Shown: positions 23,405-32,137 of the stretch, one piece after another | How positions within the stretch are numbered: the first letter of the stretch is position 1 | How the letters are laid out: each line of letters begins with the position of its first letter | Source of the DNA: Colimorpha_A sp045533115 | Lineage (GTDB): Bacteria; Bacillota; Clostridia; Oscillospirales; CAG-272 | Reading direction: 5' to 3' | DNA length: 38,968 nt | Assembly: GCA_045533115.1 (NCBI GenBank) | Contig: JAZSHF010000032.1 | Span: 1 to 38,968 of the forward strand | Made by a program: the position numbers and the translations under genes | The notes under the pieces: model-generated | What the model was told of the DNA's origin: nothing | What the model saw: the letters and a program-made list of their open reading frames with translations, nothing else | Databases searched by the model: none

Positions 23405-24127
23405 ATGGCACTTTACGATCTTACAAAGCTTTTAAGCGAAAATACATATCCCGGACGCGGAATCGTTATCGGTAAATCCGCAGACGGAAAGAGCGCGCTT
23501 ATCGCGTATTTTATTATGGGCAGAAGCGTTAACTCGCGTAACAGAGTTTTCGAAATGCACGAAAACGGTATGCGTACAAAGGCGTACGATGAATCAAAGC
23601 TCACCGACCCTCATCTTATCATTTATAATCCCTATCTCCGCGCAAAAGGCGGTGATATTGATATTATCACGAACGGCGACCAGACCGATACTATCTACAA
23701 TTTTATCAATGAAGGAAGCTGCTTTGAGGACGCTCTCCGTACGCGCGAATTTGAGGACGACGCTCCAAACTATACCCCCCGTATCTCGGGCGCACTTTAC
23801 TATTGCTTCCCGCGCAATACCTTCACCTATAAAATGTCCATTCTCAAGAGCAACAACGGTAACTCCGATGCTTGTCATAGATATTTCTTTGACTATGCGC
23901 CCCTTGACGGCATAGGACATTTTATTCACACCTATAAGTGTGATGGCAATCCCATTCCGTCCTTCTACGGCGAGCCCGAGGAAGTTGAGCTTCCCAACAC
24001 GGCGTCCGAACTTGCAGATATCTGCTGGAATAACTTAAATGAAGACAATAAGGTTTCGCTTTTCGTCCGTCAGATACCCCTTGACGGAAGCGAGCCGACC
24101 GAAATAATAATCAATAAGAACGTATAA
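23405..24127 (+). CDS. purO: IMP cyclohydrolase, PurO-type
   Basis: The 240-residue protein matches the PurO family of IMP cyclohydrolases, first known from archaea, which close the second purine ring (FAICAR to IMP). Visible family blocks are PGRGIVIG near 18-25, YFIMGRSVNSRNRVF near 38-52 and the conserved DPHLIIYNP near 75. It replaces the N-terminal domain of bifunctional PurH, which is absent from the next gene. The ATG at 23405 lies one base after the purN stop and has AAAGGA about 10 nt upstream; an in-frame ATG seven codons earlier overlaps purN without a ribosome site. Confidence 0.85.
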   Translation: MALYDLTKLLSENTYPGRGIVIGKSADGKSALIAYFIMGRSVNSRNRVFEMHENGMRTKAYDESKLTDPHLIIYNPYLRAKGGDIDIITNGDQTDTIYNFINEGSCFEDALRTREFEDDAPNYTPRISGALYYCFPRNTFTYKMSILKSNNGNSDACHRYFFDYAPLDGIGHFIHTYKCDGNPIPSFYGEPEEVELPNTASELADICWNNLNEDNKVSLFVRQIPLDGSEPTEIIINKNV

Positions 24128-24139
24128 GGAGAAACAGAA

Positions 24140-25324
24140 ATGAAAGAGTTTGAACTTAAGTATGGCTGTAACCCCAATCAGAAGCCCTCGAAGATATATA
24201 TGCACGACGGCTCGGAGCTCCCCATTGAGATACTCAACGGACGCCCCGGATACATAAACTTTCTTGATGCATTCAACTCCTGGCAGCTCGTAAAGGAGCT
24301 TAAGGAAGCGCTCGGAATGCCCGCGGTCACTTCCTTTAAGCACGTTTCTCCGACCTCCGCTGCAATAGGACTTCCGCTTTCAGAAAAGCTCAAGAAGGCA
24401 TGCTTTGTAGACGACATTGAAGGTCTTGATGAGTCGCCTCTCGCTTGCGCTTACGCAAGAGCAAGAGGAACCGACAGAATGTGCTCCTTTGGCGACTGGG
24501 TAGCTCTTTCCGACGTTTGCGACGTTACTACCGCACTTATGATAAAGCGCGAGGTTTCCGACGGTGTAATCGCCCCCGGTTATGAGCCCGAGGCTCTTGA
24601 GATACTCAAATCCAAGAGAAAGGGAAACTACAATATAGTAAAGATCGATCCTAACTTCGTTCCGGACGAGGCAGAGCGTAAGCAGGTATTCGGTATCACC
24701 TTTGAGCAGGGAAGAAACAACTTCAAGATCAATTGTGAGCTTCTTTCCAACGTAGTTACCGCAAACAAGGATATGCCCGAAAGCGCTATCCGCGACCTTA
24801 TAATCTCGCTTATTACCCTTAAATATACACAGTCTAACTCGGTATGCTTCGCAGTTGACGGACAGGCGATCGGTGTTGGCGCAGGTCAGCAGTCACGTGT
24901 TCACTGCACTCGTCTTGCAGGCGGTAAGGCAGACACCTGGTTCCTCCGTCAGTCCGACAAGGTTCTTAACCTTCCTTTCAAGGATACTATCGGACGTCCC
25001 GACCGCGATAATGTGATCGACGGCTACATTAACCAAAACGAAGAGGACGTTTGCGCAGACGGTAACTGGCAGAAGTATTTTACCAGCCAGCCCGCTCCCT
25101 TTACTAAGGAAGAGCAGAGAGCATATCTCGACACTATCGACGGTGTTGCGCTCGGTTCTGATGCATTCTTCCCGTTTAGTGACAATATCGAAAGAGCGAA
25201 GAAGAGCGGTGTTAAGTATATAGCAGAGCCGGGTGGCTCTATCCGTGACGATCTCGTTATCGAGTGCTGTGATAAATACGGAATGGCGATGGCGTTCACT
25301 GGAATGAGACTTTTCCATCACTAA
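24140..25324 (+). CDS. Stand-alone AICAR formyltransferase (PurH C-terminal domain only)
   Basis: The 394-residue enzyme transfers formyl from 10-formyl-THF to AICAR. It corresponds to the AICARFT domain of PurH: ELKYGCNPNQKPSKIY at the N-terminus, the catalytic Lys-His pair in SFKHVSPTSAAIG near residues 66-78, and GVGAGQQSRVHC near 248-260. The MGS-fold cyclohydrolase domain of bifunctional PurH (about 200 residues) is missing, and PurO directly upstream supplies that step. An AAGGAG ribosome site lies 9 nt before the ATG. ZMP, its substrate, gives rise to the ligand of the operon's riboswitch. Confidence 0.92.
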   Translation: MKEFELKYGCNPNQKPSKIYMHDGSELPIEILNGRPGYINFLDAFNSWQLVKELKEALGMPAVTSFKHVSPTSAAIGLPLSEKLKKACFVDDIEGLDESPLACAYARARGTDRMCSFGDWVALSDVCDVTTALMIKREVSDGVIAPGYEPEALEILKSKRKGNYNIVKIDPNFVPDEAERKQVFGITFEQGRNNFKINCELLSNVVTANKDMPESAIRDLIISLITLKYTQSNSVCFAVDGQAIGVGAGQQSRVHCTRLAGGKADTWFLRQSDKVLNLPFKDTIGRPDRDNVIDGYINQNEEDVCADGNWQKYFTSQPAPFTKEEQRAYLDTIDGVALGSDAFFPFSDNIERAKKSGVKYIAEPGGSIRDDLVIECCDKYGMAMAFTGMRLFHH

Positions 25325-25346
25325 TATTAATACGTTTGGTGTAGCT

Positions 25347-26615
25347 ATGAAATTAATGGTAGTTGGCGGTGGCGGCAGAGAGCACGCCATCATAAAAAAG
25401 CTGAAAGAAAACAAAGACATAGACGTTATATACGCACTCCCCGGTAACGGCGGTATCGCACGTGATGCGGTATGCGTAAATATCGGCGCAAAGGATATTC
25501 CTGCGATAGTTGATTTTGCCGTAAATGAAAAGATCGACTATGCCGTGGTAGCGCCCGACGATCCACTCGTTTTAGGTGCGGTCGACGCTCTTAATGAGAA
25601 GGGAATTCCTTGCTTCGGTCCTAATGCCGCGGCGGCAGAGATCGAGGGAAGTAAGATATTCTCAAAAAATCTTATGAAAAAGTACGGTATTCCGACGGCG
25701 GAATACGAGACCTTTGATAACGAGGCAGATGCTCTCAAATATCTTGAAAACTGTAAAATACCGATAGTAATTAAGGCGGACGGTCTTGCGCTCGGCAAAG
25801 GCGTTATTATCGCTATGACGAGAGAAGAAGCGGTAGATGCTGTCAAGAGTATGATGAGCGATAAGGTTTTCGGCAACAGTGGTTCGCGTGTCGTTATTGA
25901 GGAATTCCTCACGGGCCCCGAGGTTTCTGTTCTTGCGTTTACCGACGGTAAGACGGTCAAGCCTATGGTCTCGTCAATGGATCATAAGAGAGCAAAGGAT
26001 AACGACGAGGGGCTTAATACCGGCGGAATGGGTACGATCGCTCCCAACCCGTATTATACGAAGAAAGTAGCTGACGTTTGTATGGAAACTATCTTCCTGC
26101 CAACGGTAAACGCCATGGTAAGCGAGGGCAGACCATTTAAGGGCTGTCTCTACTTCGGACTTATGATAACCCCCGACGGACCGAAGGTGATCGAGTATAA
26201 CTGCCGCTTCGGAGACCCCGAAACGCAGGTCGTGCTTCCGCTTCTTGAAAGTGATCTCTTGACCGTTATGCAGGCAACGACGAACGGAACGCTTGACGAG
26301 ACCGAGGTTATTTTCAATGATAAGCATGCGTGCTGTGTAATTATGGCATCGGACGGTTATCCGCAGAGCTATGAAAAGGGATTTGAGATAAATATCCCCG
26401 AAGAAATAGCTGATAATGTATACGTTGCCGGTGCAGTAGAAAAGGACGGTAAGCTTGTCACGTCAGGCGGACGCGTTCTCGGCGCAACGGCGGTTGCAAA
26501 TACGCTCCCCGATGCAATTAACGATGCATATAAGCTCGTTGATAGCATTTCTTTCGCAAATGCATACTACCGCTCTGACATCGGCGCGCGCGCCCATAAA
26601 GCGCTGGAGGAATAA
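25347..26615 (+). CDS. purD: Phosphoribosylamine-glycine ligase (GAR synthetase)
   Basis: The 422-residue ATP-grasp enzyme ligates glycine to phosphoribosylamine. It begins KLMVVGGGGREHAI, has PGNGGIA near 31, the ATP-grasp DGLALGKGV near 147, the GGMGTIAPNP block near 227 and NCRFGDPETQ near 287. Length and motifs are normal. The ribosome site is weak (GGTG, 6 nt before the ATG), so translation may depend on coupling to the upstream gene 22 nt away. purL starts one base after its stop. Its substrate phosphoribosylamine should come from the unusual PurF-like enzyme in the same operon. Confidence 0.96.
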   Translation: MKLMVVGGGGREHAIIKKLKENKDIDVIYALPGNGGIARDAVCVNIGAKDIPAIVDFAVNEKIDYAVVAPDDPLVLGAVDALNEKGIPCFGPNAAAAEIEGSKIFSKNLMKKYGIPTAEYETFDNEADALKYLENCKIPIVIKADGLALGKGVIIAMTREEAVDAVKSMMSDKVFGNSGSRVVIEEFLTGPEVSVLAFTDGKTVKPMVSSMDHKRAKDNDEGLNTGGMGTIAPNPYYTKKVADVCMETIFLPTVNAMVSEGRPFKGCLYFGLMITPDGPKVIEYNCRFGDPETQVVLPLLESDLLTVMQATTNGTLDETEVIFNDKHACCVIMASDGYPQSYEKGFEINIPEEIADNVYVAGAVEKDGKLVTSGGRVLGATAVANTLPDAINDAYKLVDSISFANAYYRSDIGARAHKALEE

Positions 26616-26616
26616 T

Positions 26617-29600
26617 ATGGTATACAGAATATTTGTAGAAAAAAAGCCGGAGCTTGCACACGAGGCGAACGGCTTATATAACGAGCTGAAAAATCTCGTC
26701 GGAATTGATAATCTGACCTCTGTTCGCATTATCAACCGCTATGACGTTGAGAATATTGACGAGGTGCTGTTTAATCAGGCTGTAAATACCGTCTTTTCGG
26801 AGCCGCAGCTTGATAACGTATGTTATGAGCTTGAGGTAACCGAAGGTGTAACTTTTGCAGTTGAGCCGCTTCCCGGTCAGTTTGACCAGAGAGCAGACTC
26901 TGCCGCACAGTGTATTCAGCTTCAGAGTCAGGGGGAGCGTCCTACCGTTCGTTCGGCGAAGGTATATATTCTGGGCGGAAACCTCACTGATGATGATGTA
27001 AATACCGTAAAGAAGTACGTTATTAACGCAGTTGAAAGCCGTGAGGCAGAGCTTAGCAAGCCCGAAACGCCTGCTATTGATTACGCTATTCCCGAAACAG
27101 TTGCGACGGTTGACGGATTTATTTCCCTTGACGAAAAGGGACTTTATGATCTTCTCGATACCCTCGGTCTTGCTATGGACCTTGACGATCTTAAATTCTT
27201 GCAGAACTATTTTAAGAACGAGGAAAAGCGCGATCCGACGATAACCGAGATCAGAGTTGTCGATACATATTGGTCTGACCATTGCCGTCATACGACATTC
27301 TCTACTCATATTGATAACGTCAATATATCCGACAAGGCGGTTGCTGAGGCATACGAGCGTTATCTCAATGCGAGAATTGAGGTCTACGGTGAAGAAAAGG
27401 CGGCTAAGCGCCCTCAGACGCTTATGGATATCGCGACGATCGCGGGTAAGGTTCTTAAAAAGAGAGGTCTTCTCCCCGAGCTCGACGAGAGCGAGGAGAT
27501 CAACGCTTGTTCTATCCACGTTACTGCTAACGTTAACGGCGTCGATCAGGACTGGCTCCTGATGTTCAAAAACGAAACGCATAACCATCCGACCGAGATC
27601 GAGCCCTTTGGCGGTGCGGCAACCTGTATCGGCGGTTGTATCCGTGACCCGCTTTCGGGACGTGCTTACGTTCATCAGGCGATGCGCGTAACGGGCGCGG
27701 CTGATCCCCGCAAGCCCCTTAATGAAACTCTTTCGGGTAAGCTTCCGCAGAGAAAGATATGTCAGACTGCTGCGGCGGGTTATTCATCCTACGGAAATCA
27801 GATAGGTCTTGCTACCGGTCACGTTGCAGAAATCTATCACGACGGATACGTTGCAAAGCGTCTTGAATGCGGCGCGGTCGTTGCGGCTGCTCCCGCTTAC
27901 AACGTGCGCCGTGAGCGCCCCGAGGCAGGCGACGTTATAATCCTTCTCGGCGGCAGAACAGGACGCGACGGCATCGGCGGTGCGACAGGCTCCTCTAAGA
28001 GCCACAATATGAAGTCGCTCACGACAATGGCGTCCGAAGTCCAAAAGGGAAATGCTCCCGAGGAAAGAAAGATACAGCGTTTGTTCCGTAACCCCGACGT
28101 TACCCGTCTTATAAAGCGTTGTAATGACTTTGGAGCAGGCGGTGTTTCAGTCGCTATCGGTGAGCTTGCGGACGGTCTTAAGATCGACCTTGATGCAGTT
28201 CGTAAGAAGTACGACGGTCTTGACGGAACAGAGCTTGCAATTTCCGAATCGCAGGAACGAATGGCGGTCGTCGTTGAGGCGTCTGACGCAGATAAATTCA
28301 TTGAATATGCGGAGAGTGAAAACCTCGAAGCATATCGCGTAGCTGTCGTTACCGAGGAAGCAAGAATGGTAATGAGCTGGAAGGGCCAGATAATAGCTGA
28401 CCTTTCGCGTGAATTCCTCAATACTAACGGTGCTGATAAGCACACTAACCTTGAAGTGACCGAAAAGGATCTTTCGGTATTCTCGAACGCCCTTTACGGA
28501 AATCTCCGCGAAATGGCATCCGATCTTAAGACCGCGAGTAGACGCGGTCTCGTTGAGCGCTTTGACGGCTCAATCGGTGCGGGCTCCGTTCTTATGCCTT
28601 TTGGCGGTAAGACTCAGAAGACCCCCGCTCAGGCAATGGCGGCAGTCCTTCCTATGCTTCCCGGTCAGTTTACCGAGCAGGCAAGCGTTATGGCGTGGGG
28701 ACTTGATCCCGATGCTATGTGTGTCGATCCTTATTCGGGCGCACGCGCGGCAGTATATAATTCTATGGCGAAGATCGTAGCGGCGGGCGCTGATTATAAG
28801 GACGCTTATCTGACGCTTCAGGAGTTTTTTGAAAAGCTCCGTAACGAGCCGACACGTTGGGGCAAGCCATTTGCGGCGCTCCTCGGCGCAATGGACGCGC
28901 AGCTTGAGCTTAACGCTGCAGCGATCGGTGGTAAGGACTCAATGTCGGGAACTTTCCTTGATAAGGACGTTCCCCCGACGCTTATTTCCTTCGCAATAGC
29001 ACCTATAAACGCTAAAAACGTAATTTCTCCGGAATTCAAGGAAGCGGGCAACCCCGTTTACCTCTTTGCTCCCGCAGATCAAAGCGCGTCCTCCACTAAA
29101 GCAGCGTGGGAATCCTTCCATAAGCTTTGCCTCGACGGAAAGGTAAAGGCTGCGTGGGCGGTTGAAAACGGAATTGCCGAGGCGGTCATGAAGATGTCCT
29201 TCGGTAATGAGATAGGCTTCATATCAAACGGCGCGATCAAGGACGCTTGGTATAATACGATGATGTACGACTTCATCGTTGCTGAGCTAAGTGAGGACGT
29301 TTCTGCGGATTATGCTGTTAAGATCGGTACGACCTCAAACGAGCCGATCATCAACCTTGGAAACGAAAAGGCGACCATCGCCGAGCTTCTTTCCCTTAAC
29401 GAGGGAACTCTTGAGGGCGTGTATCCTACAATCGCAAAGGCAGACGGAGACAACATCCCCGCATTTGCGTATAACGGCGGCGCTGTTGCATCTCCTGCGG
29501 TCAAGACTGCTCGTCCTAAGGCACTTATCCCCGTATTCCCGGGCACAAACTGTGAATACGACTCTGCACGCGCGCTTGAAGGTGCAGGCGCAGAGCCTGA

Positions 29601-30312
29601 GATCGTTGTTATCCGCAACCTTACCTCAGACGATGTAAGCCGCAGCGTTGAACTTATTGTAAAGAAGCTTGCCGAGAGCAATATGGTATTCATTCCCGGC
29701 GGTTTCTCGGGCGGTGACGAGCCGGATGGCTCCGCAAAGTTTATTACCGCCTTCTTCCGTAACCCCGAGATAAAGGAGCAAGTAAGCAATCTTCTTGATA
29801 ACCGCGACGGTCTTATGCTCGGTATCTGTAACGGCTTCCAGGCACTTATCAAGCTCGGTCTTGTTCCGTACGGAAAGATAATTGATACCGACGCAACCTG
29901 CCCGACGCTTACATACAACGTCATCGGACGCCATCAGTCGAAGCTCGTACGTACCCGTGTCTGTACCAACAAGTCTCCTTGGCTTTCCGGTACCGAGGTG
30001 GGTCAGATATATACCGTTCCGATCTCGCACGGCGAAGGACGATTCCTTGCTGACGAGGCGCTTATACGTAAGCTCGCGGAAAACGGACAGATCGCAACCC
30101 AGTACGTTGATCTTAACGGTGCTCCTACCATGGATTCCGAGTTCAACCCGAACGGCTCTATTCTTGCAGTTGAGGGTATAACCTCTCCCGACGGACGCGT
30201 TCTCGGTAAGATGGGACACAGTGAGCGTATCGGTAAGAACCTCTATAAGAACGTTATCGGCGAATACGATATGAAGCTCTTTGCTTCTGCGGTAAAATAC
30301 TTCATAAAATAA
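26617..30312 (+). CDS. purL: Phosphoribosylformylglycinamidine synthase, single-chain
   Basis: The 1231-residue enzyme makes FGAM from FGAR, ATP and glutamine. It carries all three functions on one chain: an N-terminal PurS-like region, two AIRS-type halves (TYWSDHCRHTTFS near 219-231, FKNETHNHP near 318), and a C-terminal class I glutaminase with PGTNCEYD near 975 and the nucleophile Cys in LGICNGFQ near 1073, plus a late His-Glu pair. Bacillus uses separate PurS, PurQ and PurL; the one-chain form is common in Clostridia. The ATG at 26617 was chosen for GGAGGAAT directly upstream, overlapping the purD end. Unlike the PurF-like protein, its glutaminase site is intact. Confidence 0.96.
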   Translation: MVYRIFVEKKPELAHEANGLYNELKNLVGIDNLTSVRIINRYDVENIDEVLFNQAVNTVFSEPQLDNVCYELEVTEGVTFAVEPLPGQFDQRADSAAQCIQLQSQGERPTVRSAKVYILGGNLTDDDVNTVKKYVINAVESREAELSKPETPAIDYAIPETVATVDGFISLDEKGLYDLLDTLGLAMDLDDLKFLQNYFKNEEKRDPTITEIRVVDTYWSDHCRHTTFSTHIDNVNISDKAVAEAYERYLNARIEVYGEEKAAKRPQTLMDIATIAGKVLKKRGLLPELDESEEINACSIHVTANVNGVDQDWLLMFKNETHNHPTEIEPFGGAATCIGGCIRDPLSGRAYVHQAMRVTGAADPRKPLNETLSGKLPQRKICQTAAAGYSSYGNQIGLATGHVAEIYHDGYVAKRLECGAVVAAAPAYNVRRERPEAGDVIILLGGRTGRDGIGGATGSSKSHNMKSLTTMASEVQKGNAPEERKIQRLFRNPDVTRLIKRCNDFGAGGVSVAIGELADGLKIDLDAVRKKYDGLDGTELAISESQERMAVVVEASDADKFIEYAESENLEAYRVAVVTEEARMVMSWKGQIIADLSREFLNTNGADKHTNLEVTEKDLSVFSNALYGNLREMASDLKTASRRGLVERFDGSIGAGSVLMPFGGKTQKTPAQAMAAVLPMLPGQFTEQASVMAWGLDPDAMCVDPYSGARAAVYNSMAKIVAAGADYKDAYLTLQEFFEKLRNEPTRWGKPFAALLGAMDAQLELNAAAIGGKDSMSGTFLDKDVPPTLISFAIAPINAKNVISPEFKEAGNPVYLFAPADQSASSTKAAWESFHKLCLDGKVKAAWAVENGIAEAVMKMSFGNEIGFISNGAIKDAWYNTMMYDFIVAELSEDVSADYAVKIGTTSNEPIINLGNEKATIAELLSLNEGTLEGVYPTIAKADGDNIPAFAYNGGAVASPAVKTARPKALIPVFPGTNCEYDSARALEGAGAEPEIVVIRNLTSDDVSRSVELIVKKLAESNMVFIPGGFSGGDEPDGSAKFITAFFRNPEIKEQVSNLLDNRDGLMLGICNGFQALIKLGLVPYGKIIDTDATCPTLTYNVIGRHQSKLVRTRVCTNKSPWLSGTEVGQIYTVPISHGEGRFLADEALIRKLAENGQIATQYVDLNGAPTMDSEFNPNGSILAVEGITSPDGRVLGKMGHSERIGKNLYKNVIGEYDMKLFASAVKYFIK

Positions 30313-30325
30313 GGAGAACACGACA

Positions 30326-31999
30326 GTGGCATATTTAAGCGACATTGAAATAGCTCAGTCAATTAAGATGGAGCCGATCGAGAAGATCGCAAAGAAGATA
30401 AAGGTAAATAAGGATTTGTACGAGCCCTACGGTAAGCACAAGGCTAAGCTTGACCTCTCGCTTCTTAATAACGAAGGAAATGACGGAAAGCTTATTCTCG
30501 TTACTGCGATCACTCCCACTCCGGCGGGCGAAGGTAAGACGACTACTACAATAGGTCTATCCGACGGACTTCGCAAGATCGGTAAAAAGTCGGTCGTTGC
30601 TCTCCGTGAGCCGTCACTCGGACCCGTGTTCGGTGTAAAGGGCGGTGCGGCAGGCGGCGGATACGCGCAGGTCGTTCCTATGGAAGATATAAATCTCCAC
30701 TTTACGGGTGACTTCCACGCAATAGGTGCGGCGAACAATCTCCTCGCAGCTATGCTTGATAACCACATTTATCAGGGCAACTCTCTCAATATCGACCCTC
30801 GTCGCATCACTTGGCACAGATGTGTCGATATGAATGACCGTCAGCTTCGTTTCGTGACCAACGGTCTCGGCGGACGAGTTAACGGTGTTCCGCGTGAGGA
30901 CGCGTACGATATTACAGTTGCTTCGGAGATCATGGCGGTTCTTTGCCTCTCCGAAAACCTCGCTGACCTTAAGGCACGCCTTTCTCGTATAATTGTCGGT
31001 TACACATATAATGACGAGCCCGTAACCGCGGGCGATCTTAAGGCGGCGGGTGCTATGACAGCGCTTCTCCGTGATGCACTCAAGCCTAATCTCGTACAGA
31101 CGCTTGAGGGAACTCCCGCAATAGTACACGGCGGACCTTTTGCTAACATAGCTCACGGCTGTAACTCAGTTATCGCAACGAGAATGGCTATGAAGCTTGG
31201 CGATTATGCTGTTACAGAGGCGGGCTTCGGCGCCGATCTCGGCGCAGAAAAGTTCCTTGACATCAAGTGCCGCGTTGCAGGACTGATACCATCTGCGGTC
31301 GTTGTGGTTGCAACTGTCCGCGCACTTAAAATGCACGGCGGCAAGCCGAAGACCGACCTTGGAAGCGAGGATCTTGCAGCACTCGAAAAGGGACTTCCGA
31401 ACCTTCTTCGCCACGTTTCCAATATTACCGACGTATACAAGCTTCCCGCAGTCGTTGCGGTCAACCGTTTTCCGACCGATACCGACGCAGAAATTGCTCT
31501 CGTTATTGAAAAGTGTGCAAAGCTTGGCGTCAAGGCAATCCTTTCCGACGTTTGGGCAAAGGGCGGCGAGGGCGGAACAGATCTTGCAAAAGAGGTCGTT
31601 CGCCTCTGCAATAAGAGTAAAAACAACTTCTCGTTCAGCTATCCCGATGAATATTCTATCGAGCAGAAGATCGAAGCTGTTGTTCAGCGCGTTTACCGCG
31701 GAGCTGGGATCAATATCGTTCCTGCGGCACAGAAACAGATCGACAAGCTTGCGTCTATGGGGCTTTCACATCTTCCCGTATGTATTGCAAAGACTCAGTA
31801 TTCCTTTTCGGACGATATGACGAAGCTCGGTGCGCCCGATGATTTCGTCGTCACAGTACGTAACGTAAAGGTTTCGGCTGGTGCAGGATTTATTGTAGTT
31901 CTCACGGGCGACATTATGACAATGCCCGGTCTGCCTAAGGTACCTGCGGCAGAAAAGATCGACGTTCTTGATGACGGCACGATGGTCGGTCTGTTCTGA
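30326..31999 (+). CDS. fhs: Formate-tetrahydrofolate ligase
   Basis: The 557-residue ligase makes 10-formyl-THF from formate, THF and ATP. The nucleotide loop TPTPAGEGKTTTTIGL is near residues 65-80, the REPSLGPVFGVKGGAAGGG block near 95-113, and the FTGDFHAIGAANNLL block near 131-145. It starts with GTG at 30326, 8 nt after AAGGAGAA. It is the last gene of the purine operon and supplies the cofactor used by PurN and the AICAR formyltransferase. In acetogens the same enzyme serves the Wood-Ljungdahl pathway, but here the operon context points to purine synthesis. Confidence 0.97.
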   Translation: MAYLSDIEIAQSIKMEPIEKIAKKIKVNKDLYEPYGKHKAKLDLSLLNNEGNDGKLILVTAITPTPAGEGKTTTTIGLSDGLRKIGKKSVVALREPSLGPVFGVKGGAAGGGYAQVVPMEDINLHFTGDFHAIGAANNLLAAMLDNHIYQGNSLNIDPRRITWHRCVDMNDRQLRFVTNGLGGRVNGVPREDAYDITVASEIMAVLCLSENLADLKARLSRIIVGYTYNDEPVTAGDLKAAGAMTALLRDALKPNLVQTLEGTPAIVHGGPFANIAHGCNSVIATRMAMKLGDYAVTEAGFGADLGAEKFLDIKCRVAGLIPSAVVVVATVRALKMHGGKPKTDLGSEDLAALEKGLPNLLRHVSNITDVYKLPAVVAVNRFPTDTDAEIALVIEKCAKLGVKAILSDVWAKGGEGGTDLAKEVVRLCNKSKNNFSFSYPDEYSIEQKIEAVVQRVYRGAGINIVPAAQKQIDKLASMGLSHLPVCIAKTQYSFSDDMTKLGAPDDFVVTVRNVKVSAGAGFIVVLTGDIMTMPGLPKVPAAEKIDVLDDGTMVGLF

Positions 32000-32105
32000 C
32001 GTAGCCTAATCTCACACTGCATCTTATATATAAACGGCAAAAACGCGGAGCGGGAACTTCGTTTCTCAACACTCGGTTTACAATCTTGGATTCAATTATA
32101 ACAGT

Positions 32106-32136
32106 AAAACTCCCGCACAAAACGTGCGGGAGTTTT
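32106..32136. terminator. Bidirectional terminator between fhs and the ABC exporter
   Basis: AAAACTCCCGCAC/GTGCGGGAGTTTT (32106-32118 and 32124-32136, 5-nt loop) can stop the purine operon from the left and the exporter transcript from the right. The preceding 32000-32105 holds no gene that I can see. Confidence 0.88.
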
Positions 32137-32137
32137 A

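Noticed and set aside
26674..27675. Reverse-strand open frame of 333 codons inside purL
   Set aside because: It is the antisense of a conserved region of PurL, without ribosome site or promoter.
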